From positions 219,501 through 283,500 of the forward strand of contig NW_027469172.1 of the NCBI RefSeq assembly GCF_051020765.1: a DNA stretch of 64,000 bases, read 5' to 3'. The notes below the pieces were generated by a model. The model saw only the letters and a program-made list of their open reading frames with translations. It was not told where the DNA came from and ran no database searches. Shown one piece after another: positions 12,741-30,300 of this stretch (within the stretch, counting starts at the first letter, position 1; every line of letters begins with the position of its first letter). Origin of the DNA: Lasioglossum baleicum. Its lineage: Eukaryota > Arthropoda > Insecta > Hymenoptera > Halictidae. A program made the translations under genes and the position numbers.

Positions 12741-15700
12741 CATAACGCATAACGCACAACGCACAACGCACAACGCACAACGCACAACGCACAACGCATA
12801 AGGCACAACGCATAACGCATAACGCAAATCCATAACACATAACGCATAACGCACAACGCATAACGCATAACGCATAACGCATAACGCATAACGCATAACG
12901 CATAACGCATAACGCATAACGCATAACGCATAACGCATAACGCATAACGCATAACGCATAACGCATAACGCATAACGCATAACGCATAACGCATAACGCA
13001 TAACGCATAACGCATAACGCATAACGCATAACGCATAACGCATAACGCATAACGCATAACGCATAACGCATAACGCATAACGCATAACGCATAACGCATA
13101 ACGCATAACGCATAACGCATAACGCATAACGCACAACGCATAACGCATAACGCATAACGCACAACGCACAACGCACAACGCATAACGCATAACGCATAAC
13201 GCAGAACGCATAACGCACAACGCACAACGCACAACGCACAACGCACAACGCATAACGCATAACGCATAACGCATAACGCACAACGCATAACGCAGAGCCC
13301 ATAACGCATAACGCATAACCCATAACCCATAACGCATATCGCATAACTCATAACGCATAACGCACAACGCAGAGCCCATAACGCATAACGCATAACGCAT
13401 AAGGCACAACGCATAACGCATAACGCAAATCCATAACACATAACGCATAACGCACAACGCATAACGCATAACGCATAAAGCATATCGCATAACGCATAAC
13501 GCCTAACTCATATCCTACAAAGCATAACGCATAACGCATAACGCATAACGCATAACGCATAACGCATAACGCATAACGCATAACGCATAACGCATAACGC
13601 ATAACGCATAACGCATAACGCATAACGCATAACGCATAACGCATAACGCATAACGCATAACGCATAACGCATAACGCATAACGCATAACGCATAACGCAT
13701 AACGCATAACGCATAACGCATAACGCATAACGCATAACGCATAACGCATAACGCATAACGCATAACGCATAACGCATAACGCATAACGCATAACGCATAA
13801 CGCATAACGCATAACGCATAACGCATAACGCATAACGCATAACGCATAACGCATAAGGCATAACGCATAACGCATAACGCATAACGCATAACGCATAACG
13901 CATAACGCATAACGCATAACGCATAACGCATAACGCATAACGCATAACGCATAACGCATAACGCATAACGCATAACGCATAACGCATAACGCAAAACGCA
14001 TAACGCATAACGCATAACGCATAACGCATAACGCATAACTCATAACGCACAACGCATAACGCATAACGCATAACGCATAACGCATAACGCATAACGCATA
14101 ACGCATAACGCATAACGCATAACGCATAACGCATAACGCATAACGCATAACGCACAACGCACAACGCACAACGCACAACGCACAACGCATAACGCATAAC
14201 GCATAACGCATAACGCATAACGCATAACGCATAACGCATAACGCACAACGCATAACGCAGAGCCCATAACGCATAATGCATAACCCATAACGCATATCGC
14301 ATAACTCATAACGCATAACGCACAACGCAGAGCCCATAACGCATAACGCATAACGCATAACGCATAACGCATAACGCATAACGCATAACGCATAACGCAT
14401 AACGCATAACGCATAACGCATAACGCATAACGCATAACGCATAACGCATAACGCATAAGGCATAACGCATAACGCATAACGCATAACGCATAACGCATAA
14501 CGCATAACGCATAACGCATAACGCATAACGCATAACGCATAACGCATAACGCATAACGCATAACGCATAACGCATAACGCATAACGCATAACGCATAACG
14601 CATAACGCATAACGCATAACGCATAACGCATAACGCATAACGCATAACGCATAACGCATAACGCATAACGCATAACGCATAACGCATAACGCATAACGCA
14701 TAACGCATAACGCATAAGGCATAACGCATAACGCATAACGCATAACGCATAACGCATAACGCATAACGCATAACGCATAACGCATAACGCATAACGCATA
14801 ACGCATAACGCATAACGCATAACGCATAACGCATAACGCAAAACGCATAACGCATAACGCATAACGCATAACGCATAACGCATAACGCATAACGCATAAC
14901 GCAAAACGCATAACGCATAACGCATAACGCATAACGCATAACGCATAACTCATAACGCATAACGCATAACGCATAACGCATAACGCATAACGCATAACGC
15001 ATAACGCATAACGCATAACGCATAACGCATAACGCATAACGCATAACGCATAACGCATAACGCATAACGCATAACGCATAACGCATAACGCATAACGCAT
15101 AACGCATAACGCATAACGCATAACGCATAACGCATAACGCATAACGCATAACGCATAACGCATAACGCATAACGCATAACGCATAACGCATAACGCATAA
15201 CGCATAACGCATAACGCAGAACGCATAACGCATAACGCATAACGCATAACGCACAACGCACAACGCACAACGCACAACGCACAACGCACAACGCATAACG
15301 CATAACGCATAACGCATAACGCATAACGCATAACGCATAACGCATAACGCATAACGCACAACGCATAACGCAGAGCCCATAACGCATAATGCATAACCCA
15401 TAACGCATATCGCATAACTCATAACGCATAACGCACAACGCAGAGCCCATAACGCATAACGCATAACGCATAACGCATAACGCATAAGGCACAACGCATA
15501 ACGCATAACGCAAATCCATAACACATAACGCATAACGCACAACGCATAACGCATAACGCATAACGCATATCGCATAACGCATAACGCCTAACTCATATCC
15601 TACAAAGCATAACGCATAACGCATATCGCATAACGCAGAACGCATAACGCATAACGCATAACGCATAACGCATAACGCATAACGCATAACGCATAACGCA

Positions 15701-17418
15701 TAACGCATAACGCATAACGCATAACGCATAACGCATAACGCATAACGCATAACGCATAACGCATAACGCATAACGCATAACGCATAACGCATAACGCATA
15801 ACGCATAACGCATAACGCATAACGCATAACGCATAACGCATAACGCATAACGCATAACGCATAACGCATAACGCATAACGCATAACGCATAACGCATAAC
15901 GCATAACGCATAACGCATAACGCATAACGCATAACGCATAACGCATAACGCATAACGCATAACGCATAACGCATAACGCATAACGCATACCGCATAACGC
16001 ATAACGCATAACGCATAACGCATAACGCATAACGCATAACGCATAACGCATAACGCATAACGCATAACGCATAACGCATAACGCATAACGCATAACGCAT
16101 AACGCATAACGCATAACGCATAACGCATAACGCATAACGCATAACGCATAACGCATAACGCATAACGCATAACGCATAACGCATAACTCATAACGCATAA
16201 CGCATAACGCATAACGCATAACGCATAACGCATAACTCATAACGCATAACGCATAACGCATAACGCATAACGCATAACGCTTAACGCATAACGCATAACG
16301 CATAACGCATAACTCATAACGCATAACGCATAACGCATAACGCATAACGCATAACGCATAACGCATAACGCAGAACGCATAACGCAGAACGCATAACGCA
16401 CAACGCACAACGCACAACGCACAACGCACAACGCATAACGCATAACGCATAACGCATAACGCAGAACGCATAACGCACAACGCACAACGCATAAACGCAT
16501 AACGCATAACGCATAACGCATAACGCATAACGCATAACGCATACGCATAACGCATAACGCATAACGCATAACGCATAACGCATAACGCATAACGCATAAC
16601 GCACAACGCAGAACGCATAACGCATAACGCATAACGCATAACGCATAACGCATAACGCATAACGCATAACGCATAACGCACAACGCATAACGCATAACGC
16701 ACAACGCACAACGCACAACGCATAACGCATAACGCATAACGCATAACGCATAACGCACAACGCACAACGCACAACGCACAACGCACAACGCATAACGCAT
16801 AACGCATAACGCATAACGCATAACGCATAACGCATAACGCATAACGCATAACGCATAACGCACAACGCATAACGCAGAGCCCATAACGCATAACGCATAA
16901 CCCATAACCCATAACGCATATCGCATAACTCATAACGCATAACGCACAACGCAGAGCCCATAACGCATAACGCATAACGCATAAGGCACAACGCATAACG
17001 CATAACGCAAATCCATAACACATAACGCATAACGCACAACGCATAACGCATAACGCATAAAGCATATCGCATAACGCATTACGCCTAACTCATATCCTAC
17101 AAAGCATAACGCATAACGCATAACGCATAACGCATAACGCATAACGCATAACGCATAACGCATAACGCATAACGCATAACGCATAACGCATAACGCATAA
17201 CGCATAAGGCATAACGCATAACGCATAACGCATAACGCATAACGCATAACGCATAACGCATAACGCATAACGCATAACGCATAACGCATAACGCATAACG
17301 CATAACGCATAACGCATAACGCATAACGCATAACGCATAACGCATAACGCATAACGCATAACGCATAACGCATAACGCATAACGCATAACGCATAACGCA
17401 TAACGCATAACGCATACC

Positions 17419-18223
17419 GCATAACGCATAACGCATAACGCATAACGCATAACGCATAACGCATAACGCATAACGCATAACGCATAACGCATAACGCATA
17501 ACGCATAACGCATAACGCATAACGCATAACGCATAACGCATAACGCATAACGCATAACGCATAACGCATAACGCATAACGCATAACGCATAACGCATAAC
17601 GCATAACGCATAACGCATAACGCATAACGCATAACGCATAACGCATAACGCATAACGCATAACGCATAACGCATAACGCATAACGCATAACGCATAACGC
17701 ATAACGCATAACGCATAACGCATAACGCATAACGCATAACGCATAACGCATAACGCATAACGCATAACGCATAACGCATAACGCATAACGCATAACGCAT
17801 AACGCATAACGCATAACGCATAACGCATAACGCATAACGCATAACGCATAACGCATAACGCATAACGCATAACGCATAACGCATAACGCATAACGCATAA
17901 CGCATAACGCATAACGCATAACGCATAACGCATAACGCATAACGCATAACGCATAACGCATAACGCATAACGCATAACGCATAACGCATAACGCATAACG
18001 CATAACGCATAACGCATAACGCATAACGCATAACGCATAACGCATAACGCATAACGCATAACGCATAACGCATAACGCATAACGCATAACGCATAACGCA
18101 TAACGCATAACGCATAACGCATAACGCATAACGCATAACGCATAACGCATAACGCATAACGCATAACGCATAACGCATAACGCATAACGCATAACGCATA
18201 ACGCATAACGCATAACGCATAAC
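17419..18223. repeat. Perfect GCATAAC run, 115 units
   Basis: 805 bp between a GCATACC variant and a GCATATC variant with no other change visible. Confidence 0.85.
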
Positions 18224-21200
18224 GCATATCGCATAACGCATAACGCATAACGCATAACGCATAACGCATAACGCATAACGCATAACGCATAACGCATAAC
18301 GCATAACGCATAACGCATAACGCATAACGCATAACGCATAACGCATAACGCATAACGCATAACGCATAACGCATAACGCATAACGCATAACGCATACCGC
18401 ATAACGCATAACGCATAACGCATAACGCATAACGCATAACGCATAACGCATAACGCATAACGCATAACGCATAACGCATAACGCATAACGCATAACGCAT
18501 AACGCATAACGCATAACGCATAACGCATAACGCATAACGCATAACGCATAACGCATAACGCATAACGCATAACGCATAACGCATAACGCATAACGCATAA
18601 CGCATAACGCATAACGCATAACTCATAACGCATAACGCATAACGCATAACGCATAACGCATAACGCATAACTCATAACGCATAACGCATAACGCATAACG
18701 CATAACGCATAACGCTTAACGCATAACGCATAACGCATAACGCATAACTCATAACGCATAACGCATAACGCATAACGCATAACGCATAACGCATAACGCA
18801 TAACGCATAACGCAGAACGCATAACGCAGAACGCATAGCGCACAACGCACAACGCACAACGCACAACGCACAACGCACAACGCATAACGCATAACGCATA
18901 ACGCATAACGCAGAACGCATAACGCACAACGCACAACGCATAACGCATAACGCATAACGCATAACGCATAACGCATAACGCATAACGCATAACGCATAAC
19001 GCATAACTCATAACGCATAACGCATAACGCATAACGCATAACGCATAACGCATAACGCATAACGCAGAACGCATAACGCAGAACGCATAACGCACAACGC
19101 ACAACGCACAACGCACAACGCATAACGCATAACGCATAACGCATAACGCAGAACGCATAACGCACAACGCACAACGCATAACGCATAACGCATAACGCAT
19201 AACGCATAACGCATAACGCATAACGCATAACGCATAACGCATAACGCATAACGCATAACGCATAACGCATAACGCATAACGCACAACGCAGAACGCATAA
19301 CGCATAACGCATAACGCATAACGCATAACGCATAACGCATAACGCATAACGCATAACGCACAACGCATAACGCATAACGCACAACGCACAACGCACAACG
19401 CATAACGCATAACGCATAACGCATAACGCACAACGCACAACGCACAACGCACAACGCACAACGCATAACGCATAACGCATAACGCATAACGCATAACGCA
19501 TAACGCATAACGCATAACGCATAACGCATAACGCACAACGCATAACGCAGAGCCCATAACGCATAACGCATAACCCATAACCCATAACGCATATCGCATA
19601 ACTCATAACGCATAACGCACAACGCAGAGCCCATAACGCATAACGCATAACGCATAAGGCACAACGCATAACGCATAACGCAAATCCATAACACATAACG
19701 CATAACGCACAACGCATAACGCATAACGCATAAAGCATATCGCATAACGCATTACGCCTAACTCATATCCTACAAAGCATAACGCATAACGCATAACGCA
19801 TAACGCATAACGCATAACGCATAACGCATAACGCATAACGCATAACGCATAACGCATAACGCATAACGCATAACGCATAACGCATAAGGCATAACGCATA
19901 ACGCATAACGCATAACGCATAACGCATAACGCATAACGCATAACGCATAACGCATAACGCATAACGCATAACGCATAACGCATAACGCATAACGCATAAC
20001 GCATAACGCATAACGCATAACGCATAACGCAAAACGCATAACGCATAACGCATAACGCATAACGCATAACGCATAACGCATAACGCATAACGCAAAACGC
20101 ATAACGCATAACGCATAACGCATAACGCATAACGCATAACTCATAACGCATAACGCATAACGCATAACGCATAACGCATAACGCATAACGCATAACGCAT
20201 AACGCATAACGCATAACGCATAACGCATAACGCATAACGCATAACGCAGAACGCACAACGCAGAACGCATAACGCATAACGCATAACGCATAACGCATAA
20301 CGCATAACGCATAACGCATAACGCATAACGCACAACGCATAACGCATAACGCACAACGCACAACGCACAACGCATAACGCATAACGCATAACGCATAACG
20401 CATAACGCACAACGCACAACGCACAACGCACAACGCACAACGCATAACGCATAACGCATAACGCATAACGCATAACGCATAACGCATAACGCATAACGCA
20501 TAACGCATAACGCACAACGCATAACGCAGAGCCCATAACGCATAACGCATAACCCATAACCCATAACGCATATCGCATAACTCATAACGCATAACGCACA
20601 ACGCAGAGCCCATAACGCATAACGCATAACGCATAAGGCACAACGCATAACGCATACACATAACGCATAACGCACAACGCATAACGCATAACGCATAAAG
20701 CATATCGCATAACGCATAACGCCTAACTCATATCCTACAAAGCATAACGCATAACGCATAACGCATAACGCATAACGCATAACGCATAACGCATAACGCA
20801 TAACGCATAACGCATAACGCATAACGCATAACGCATAACGCATAACGCATAACGCATAAGGCATAACGCATAACGCATAACGCATAACGCATAACGCATA
20901 ACGCATAACGCATAACGCATAACGCATAACGCATAACGCATAACGCATAACGCATAACGCATAACGCATAACGCATAACGCATAACGCAAAACGCATAAC
21001 GCATAACGCATAACGCATAACGCATAACGCATAACGCATAACGCATAACGCAAAACGCATAACGCATAACGCATAACGCATAACGCATAACGCATAACTC
21101 ATAACGCATAACGCATAACGCATAACGCATAACGCATAACGCATAACGCATAACGCATAACGCATAACGCATAACGCATAACGCATAACGCATAACGCAT

Positions 21201-24200
21201 AACGCATAACGCATAACGCATAACGCATAACGCATAACGCATAACGCATAACGCATAACGCATAACGCATAACGCATAACGCATAACGCATAACGCATAA
21301 CGCATAACGCATAACGCATAACGCATAACGCATAACGCATAACGCATAACGCATAACGCATAACGCATAACGCATAACGCATAACGCATAACGCATAACG
21401 CATAACGCAGAACGCATAACGCATAACGCATAACGCATAACGCACAACGCACAACGCACAACGCACAACGCACAACGCACAACGCATAACGCATAACGCA
21501 TAACGCATAACGCATAACGCATAACGCATAACGCATAACGCACAACGCATAACGCAGAGCCCATAACGCATAATGCATAACCCATAACGCATATCGCATA
21601 ACTCATAACGCATAACGCACAACGCAGAGCCCATAACGCATAACGCATAACGCATAACGCATAACGCATAACGCATAAGGCACAACGCATAACGCATAAC
21701 GCAAATCCATAACACATAACGCATAACGCACAACGCATAACGCATAACGCATAACGCATATCGCATAACGCATAACGCCTAACTCATATCCTACAAAGCA
21801 TAACGCATAACGCATATCGCATAACGCAGAACGCATAACGCATAACGCATAACGCATAACGCATAACGCATAACGCATAACGCATAACGCATAACGCATA
21901 ACGCATAACGCATAACGCATAACGCATAACGCATAACGCATAACGCATAACGCATAACGCATAACGCATAACGCATAACGCATAACGCATAACGCATAAC
22001 GCATAACGCATAACGCATAACGCATAACGCATAACGCATAACGCATAACGCATAACGCATAACGCATAACGCATAACGCATAACGCATAACGCATACCGC
22101 ATAACGCATAACGCATAACGCATAACGCATAACGCATAACGCATAACGCATAACGCATAACGCATAACGCATAACGCATAACGCATAACGCATAACGCAT
22201 AACGCATAACGCATAACGCATAACGCATAACGCATAACGCATAACGCATAACGCATAACGCATAACGCATAACGCATAACTCATAACGCATAACGCATAA
22301 CGCATAACGCATAACGCATAACGCATAACGCATAACTCATAACGCATAACGCATAACGCATAACGCATAACGCATAACGCTTAACGCATAACGCATAACG
22401 CATAACGCATAACTCATAACGCATAACGCATAACGCATAACGCATAACGCATAACGCATAACGCATAACGCAGAACGCATAACGCAGAACGCATAACGCA
22501 CAACGCACAACGCACAACGCATAACGCATAACGCATAACGCAGAACGCATAACGCACAACGCACAACGCATAACGCATAACGCATAACGCATAACGCATA
22601 ACGCATAACGCATAACGCATAACGCATAACGCATAACGCATAACGCATAACGCATAACGCATAACGCATAACGCATAACGCATAACGCATAACGCACAAC
22701 GCAGAACGCATAACGCATAACGCATAACGCATAACGCATAACGCATAACGCATAACGCATAACGCATAACGCATAACGCATAACGCACAACGCATAACGC
22801 ATAACGCACAACGCACAACGCACAACGCATAACGCATAACGCATAACGCATAACGCATAACGCACAACGCACAACGCACAACGCACAACGCACAACGCAT
22901 AACGCATAACGCATAACGCATAACGCATAACGCATAACGCATAACGCATAACGCATAACGCATAACGCATAACGCACAACGCATAACGCAGAGCCCATAA
23001 CGCATAACGCATAACCCATAACCCATAACGCATATCGCATAACTCATAACGCATAACGCACAACGCAGAGCCCATAACGCATAACGCATAACGCATAAGG
23101 CACAACGCATAACGCATAACGCAAATCCATAACACATAACGCATAACGCACAACGCATAACGCATAACGCATAAAGCATATCGCATAACGCATAACGCCT
23201 AACTCATATCCTACAAAGCATAACGCATAACGCATAACGCATAACGCATAACGCATAACGCATAACGCATAACGCATAACGCATAACGCATAACGCATAA
23301 CGCATCACGCATAACGCATAACGCATAACGCATAACGCATAACGCATAACGCATAACGCATAACGCATAACGCATAACGCATAACGCATAACGCATAACG
23401 CATAACGCATAACGCATAACGCATAACGCATAACGCATAACGCATAACGCATAACGCATAACGCATAACGCATAACGCATAACGCATAACGCATAACGCA
23501 TAACGCATAACGCATAACGCATAACGCATAACGCATAACGCATAACGCATAACGCATAACGCATAACGCATAACGCATAACGCATAACGCATAACGCATA
23601 ACGCATAACGCATAACGCATAACGCATAACGCATAACGCATAACGCATAACGCATAACGCATAACGCATAACGCATAACGCATAACGCATAACGCATAAC
23701 GCATAACGCATAACGCATAACGCATAACGCATAACGCATAACGCATAACGCATAACGCATAACGCATAACGCATAACGCATAACGCATAACGCATAACGC
23801 ATAACGCATAACGCAAAACGCATAACGCATAACGCATAACGCATAACGCATAACTCATAACGCATAACGCATAACGCAGAGCCCATAACGCATAACGCAT
23901 AACCCATTTCGCATAACGCATAACGCATAACGCATAACGCATAACGCACAACGCACAACGCACAACGCACAACGCACAACGCACAACGCATAAGGCACAA
24001 CGCATAACGCATAACGCAAATCCATAACACATAACGCATAACGCACAACGCATAACGCATAACGCATAAAGCATATCGCATAACGCATAACGCCTAACTC
24101 ATATCCTACAAAGCATAACGCATAACGCATAACGCATAACGCATAACGCATAACGCATAACGCATAACGCATAACGCATAACGCATAACGCATAACGCAT

Positions 24201-24624
24201 AACGCATAACGCATAACGCATAACGCATAACGCATAACGCATAACGCATAACGCATAACGCATAACGCATAACGCATAACGCATAACGCATAACGCATAA
24301 CGCATAACGCATAACGCATAACGCATAACGCATAACGCATAACGCATAACGCATAACGCATAACGCATAACGCATAACGCATAACGCATAACGCATAACG
24401 CATAACGCATAACGCATAACGCATAACGCATAACGCATAACGCATAACGCATAACGCATAACGCATAACGCATAACGCATAACGCATAACGCATAACGCA
24501 TAACGCATAACGCATAACGCATAACGCATAACGCATAACGCATAACGCATAACGCATAACGCATAACGCATAACGCATAACGCATAACGCATAACGCATA
24601 ACGCACAACGCATAACGCATAACG

Positions 24625-25030
24625 AAAATCCATAACACATAACGCATAACGCATAACGCATAACGCATAACGCATAACGCATACCGCATAACGCACAACG
24701 CATTACGCATAACGCATAACGCATAACGCATAACGCATAACGCATAACGCATAACGCATAACGCATAACGCATAACGCATAACGCACAACGCACAACGCA
24801 CAACGGACAACGCATAACGCATAACGCATAACGCATAACGCACAACGCACAACGCAGAACGCATAACGCATAACGCATAACGCATAACGCATAACGCATA
24901 ACGCATAACGCATAACGCATAACGCATAACGCATAACGCATAACGCATAACGCATAACGCACAACGCACAACGCATAACGCAGAACGCATAACGCATAAC
25001 CTACAAAGCATAACGCAGAGCCCATTACGC
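24625..25030. repeat. Domain B block with AAAATCC and CGGACAAC, first of 11 complete copies
   Basis: Order: GAAAATCCATAACAC, GCATACCGCATAACGCACAACGC, GCATTACGC, three CACAAC monomers then GGACAAC, a perfect run, two CACAAC, GCAGAAC, and ACCTACAAAGCATAACGCAGAGCCC. AAAATCC starts at 24625, 30038, 32801, 35799, 36547, 39296, 42735, 45504, 50554, 58225, 60023 and 63694; the last copy is cut by the window end. An isolated relative of the right half occurs at about 10,170-10,410. The GAAAAT monomer has six bases, so every copy shifts the register by one. Confidence 0.85.
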
Positions 25031-26637
25031 ATAACGCATAACGCATAACGCATAACGCATAACGCATAACGCATAACGCATAACGCATAACGCATAACGC
25101 ATAACGCATAACGCATAACGCATAACGCATAACGCATAACGCATAACGCATAACGCATAACGCATAACGCATAACGCATAACGCATAACGCATAACGCAT
25201 AACGCATAACGCATAACGCATAACGCATAACGCATAACGCATAACGCATAACGCATAACGCATAACGCATAACGCATAACGCATATCGCATAACGCATAA
25301 CGCATAACGCATAACGCATAACGCATAACGCATAACGCATAACGCATAACGCATAACGCATAACGCATAACGCATAACGCATAACGCATAACGCATAACG
25401 CATAACGCATAACGCATAACGCATAACGCATAACGCATAACGCATAACGCATAACGCATAACGCATAACGCATAACGCATAACGCATAACGCATACCGCA
25501 TAACGCATAACGCATAACGCATAACGCATAACGCATAACGCATAACGCATAACGCATAACGCATAACGCATAACGCATAACGCATAACGCATAACGCATA
25601 ACGCATAACGCATAACGCATAACGCATAACGCATAACGCATAACGCATAACGCATAACGCATAACGCATAACGCATAACGCATAACGCATAACGCATAAC
25701 GCATAACGCATAACGCATAACTCATAACGCATAACGCATAACGCATAACGCATAACGCATAACGCATAACTCATAACGCATAACGCATAACGCATAACGC
25801 ATAACGCATAACGCTTAACGCATAACGCATAACGCATAACGCATAACTCATAACGCATAACGCATAACGCATAACGCATAACGCATAACGCATAACGCAT
25901 AACGCATAACGCATAACGCAGAACGCATAACGCAGAACGCATAGCGCACAACGCACAACGCACAACGCACAACGCATAACGCATAACGCATAACGCAGAA
26001 CGCATAACGCACAACGCACAACGCATAACGCATAACGCATAACGCATAACGCATAACGCATAACGCATAACGCATAACGCATAACGCATAACGCATAACG
26101 CATAACGCATAACGCATAACGCATAACGCATAACGCATAACGCACAACGCAGAACGCATAACGCATAACGCATAACGCATAACGCATAACGCATAACGCA
26201 TAACGCATAACGCATAACGCACAACGCATAACGCATAACGCACAACGCACAACGCACAACGCATTACGCATAACGCATAACGCATAACGCATAACGCACA
26301 ACGCACAACGCACAACGCACAACGCACAACGCATAACGCATAACGCATAACGCATAACGCATAACGCATAACGCATAACGCATAACGCATAACGCACAAC
26401 GCATAACGCAGAGCCCATAACGCATAACGCATAACCCATAACCCATAACGCATATCGCATAACTCATAACGCATAACGCACAACGCAGAGCCCATAACGC
26501 ATAACGCATAACGCATAAGGCACAACGCATAACGCATAACGCAAATCCATAACACATAACGCATAACGCACAACGCATAACGCATAACGCATAAAGCATA
26601 TCGCATAACGCATAACGCCTAACTCATATCCTACAAA

Positions 26638-27358
26638 GCATAACGCATAACGCATAACGCATAACGCATAACGCATAACGCATAACGCATAACGCATAAC
26701 GCATAACGCATAACGCATAACGCATAACGCATAACGCATAACGCATAACGCATAACGCATAACGCATAACGCATAACGCATAACGCATAACGCATAACGC
26801 ATAACGCATAACGCATAACGCATAACGCATAACGCATAACGCATAACGCATAACGCATAACGCATAACGCATAACGCATAACGCATAACGCATAACGCAT
26901 AACGCATAACGCATAACGCATAACGCATAACGCATAACGCATAACGCATAACGCATAACGCATAACGCATAACGCATAACGCATAACGCATAACGCATAA
27001 CGCATAACGCATAACGCATAACGCATAACGCATAACGCATAACGCATAACGCATAACGCATAACGCATAACGCATAACGCATAACGCATAACGCATAACG
27101 CATAACGCATAACGCATAACGCATAACGCATAACGCATAACGCATAACGCATAACGCATAACGCATAACGCATAACGCATAACGCATAACGCATAACGCA
27201 TAACGCATAACGCATAACGCATAACGCATAACGCATAACGCATAACGCATAACGCATAACGCATAACGCATAACGCATAACGCATAACGCATAACGCATA
27301 ACGCATAACGCATAACGCATAACGCATAACGCATAACGCATAACGCATAACGCATAAC
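26638..27358. repeat. Perfect GCATAAC run, 103 units
   Basis: 721 bp from a CTCATATCCTACAAAG box to a GCAAAAC variant with no intervening change visible. The same bounding landmarks enclose the run at 48,713-49,496 (112 units), so these are one block type that differs by whole-monomer copy number. Confidence 0.85.
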
Positions 27359-30300
27359 GCAAAACGCATAACGCATAACGCATAACGCATAACGCATAAC
27401 TCATAACGCATAACGCATAACGCAGAGCCCATAACGCATAACGCATAACCCATTTCGCATAACGCATAACGCATAACGCATAACGCATAACGCACAACGC
27501 ACAACGCACAACGCACAACGCACAACGCACAACGCATAAGGCACAACGCATAACGCATAACGCAAATCCATAACGCATAACGCATAACGCACAACGCATA
27601 ACGCATAACGCATAAAGCATATCGCATAACGCATAACGCCTAACTCATATCCTACAAAGCATAACGCATAACGCATAACGCATAACGCATAACGCATAAC
27701 GCATAACGCATAACGCATAACGCATAACGCATAACGCATAACGCATAACGCATAACGCATAACGCATAACGCATAACGCATAACGCATAACGCATAACGC
27801 ATAACGCATAACGCATAACGCATAACGCATAACGCATAACGCATAACGCATAACGCATAACGCATAACGCATAACGCATAACGCATAACGCATAACGCAT
27901 AACGCATAACGCATAACGCATAACGCATAACGCATAACGCATAACGCATAACGCATAACGCAAAACGCATAACGCATAAGGCATAACGCATAACGCATAA
28001 CGCATAACGCATAACGCATAACGCATAACGCATAACGCATAACGCATAACGCATAACGCATAACGCATAACGCATAACGCATAACGCATAACGCATAACG
28101 CATAACGCATAACGCATAACGCATAACGCATAACGCATAACGCATAACGCATAACGCAAAACGCATAACGCATAACGCATAACGCATAACTCATAACGCA
28201 TAACGCATAACGCATAACGCATAACGCATAACGCATAACGCATAACGCATAACGCATAACGCATAACGCATAACGCATAACGCATAACGCATAACGCATA
28301 ACGCACAACGCACAACGCACAACGCACAACGCACAACGCACAACGCACAACGCATAACGCATAACGCATAACGCATAACGCATAACGCATAACGCACAAC
28401 GCAGAACGCATAACGCATAACGCATAACGCATAACGCATAACGCATAACGCATAACGCATAACGCACAACGCATAACGCATAACGCATAACGCACAACGC
28501 ACAACGCACAACGCATAACGCATAACGCATAACGCATAACGCATAACGCACAACGCACAACGCACAACGCACAACGCACAACGCATAACGCAGAGCCCAT
28601 AACGCATAATGCATAACCCATAACGCATATCGCATAACTCATAACGCATAACGCACAACGCAGAGCCCATAACGCATAACGCATAACGCATAACGCATAA
28701 CGCATAACGCATAACGCATAACGCATAAGGCACAACGCATAACGCATAACGCAAATCCATAACACATAACGCATAACGCACAACGCATAACGCATAACGC
28801 ATAACGCATATCGCATAACGCATAACGCCTAACTCATATCCTACAAAGCATAACGCATAACGCATAACGCATAACGCAGAACGCATAACGCACAACGCAC
28901 AACGCATAACGCATAACGCATAACGCATAACGCATAACGCATAACGCATAACGCATAACGCATAACGCATAACGCATAACGCATAACGCATAACGCATAA
29001 CGCATAACGCATAACGCATAACGCATAACGCATAACGCATAACGCATAACGCATAACGCATAACGCATAACGCATAACGCAGAACGCATAACGCATAACG
29101 CATAACGCATAACGCACAACGCACAACGCACAACGCACAACGCACAACGCACAACGCATAACGCATAACGCATAACGCATAACGCATAACGCATAACGCA
29201 TAACGCATAACGCATAACGCACAACGCATAACGCAGAGCCCATAACGCATAATGCATAACCCATAACGCATATCGCATAACTCATAACGCATAACGCACA
29301 ACGCAGAGCCCATAACGCATAACGCATAACGCATAACGCATAACGCATAAGGCACAACGCATAACGCATAACGCAAATCCATAACACATAACGCATAACG
29401 CACAACGCATAACGCATAACGCATAACGCATAACGCATATCGCATAACGCATAACGCCTAACTCATATCCTACAAAGCATAACGCATAACGCATATCGCA
29501 TAACGCAGAACGCATAACGCATAACGCATAACGCATAACGCATAACGCATAACGCATAACGCATAACGCATAACGCATAACGCATAACGCATAACGCATA
29601 ACGCATAACGCATAACGCATAACGCATAACGCATAACGCATAACGCATAACGCATAACGCATAACGCATAACGCATAACGCATAACGCATAACGCATAAC
29701 GCATAACGCATAACGCATAACGCATAACGCATAACGCATAACGCATAACGCATAACGCATAACGCATAACGCATAACGCATAACGCATAACGCATAACGC
29801 ATAACGCATAACGCATAACGCATAACGCATAACGCATAACGCATAACGCATAACGCATAACGCATAACGCATAACGCATAACGCATAACGCATAACGCAT
29901 AACGCATAACGCATAACGCATAACGCATAACGCATAACGCATAACGCATAACGCATAACGCATAACGCATAACGCATAACGCATAACGCATAACGCATAA
30001 CGCATAACGCATAACGCACAACGCATAACGCATAACGAAAATCCATAACACATAACGCATAACGCATAACGCATAACGCATAACGCATAACGCATACCGC
30101 ATAACGCACAACGCATTACGCATAACGCATAACGCATAACGCATAACGCATAACGCATAACGCATAACGCATAACGCATAACGCACAACGCACAACGCAC
30201 AACGGACAACGCATAACGCATAACGCATAACGCACAACGCACAACGCAGAACGCATAACGCATAACGCATAACGCATAACGCATAACGCATAACGCATAA

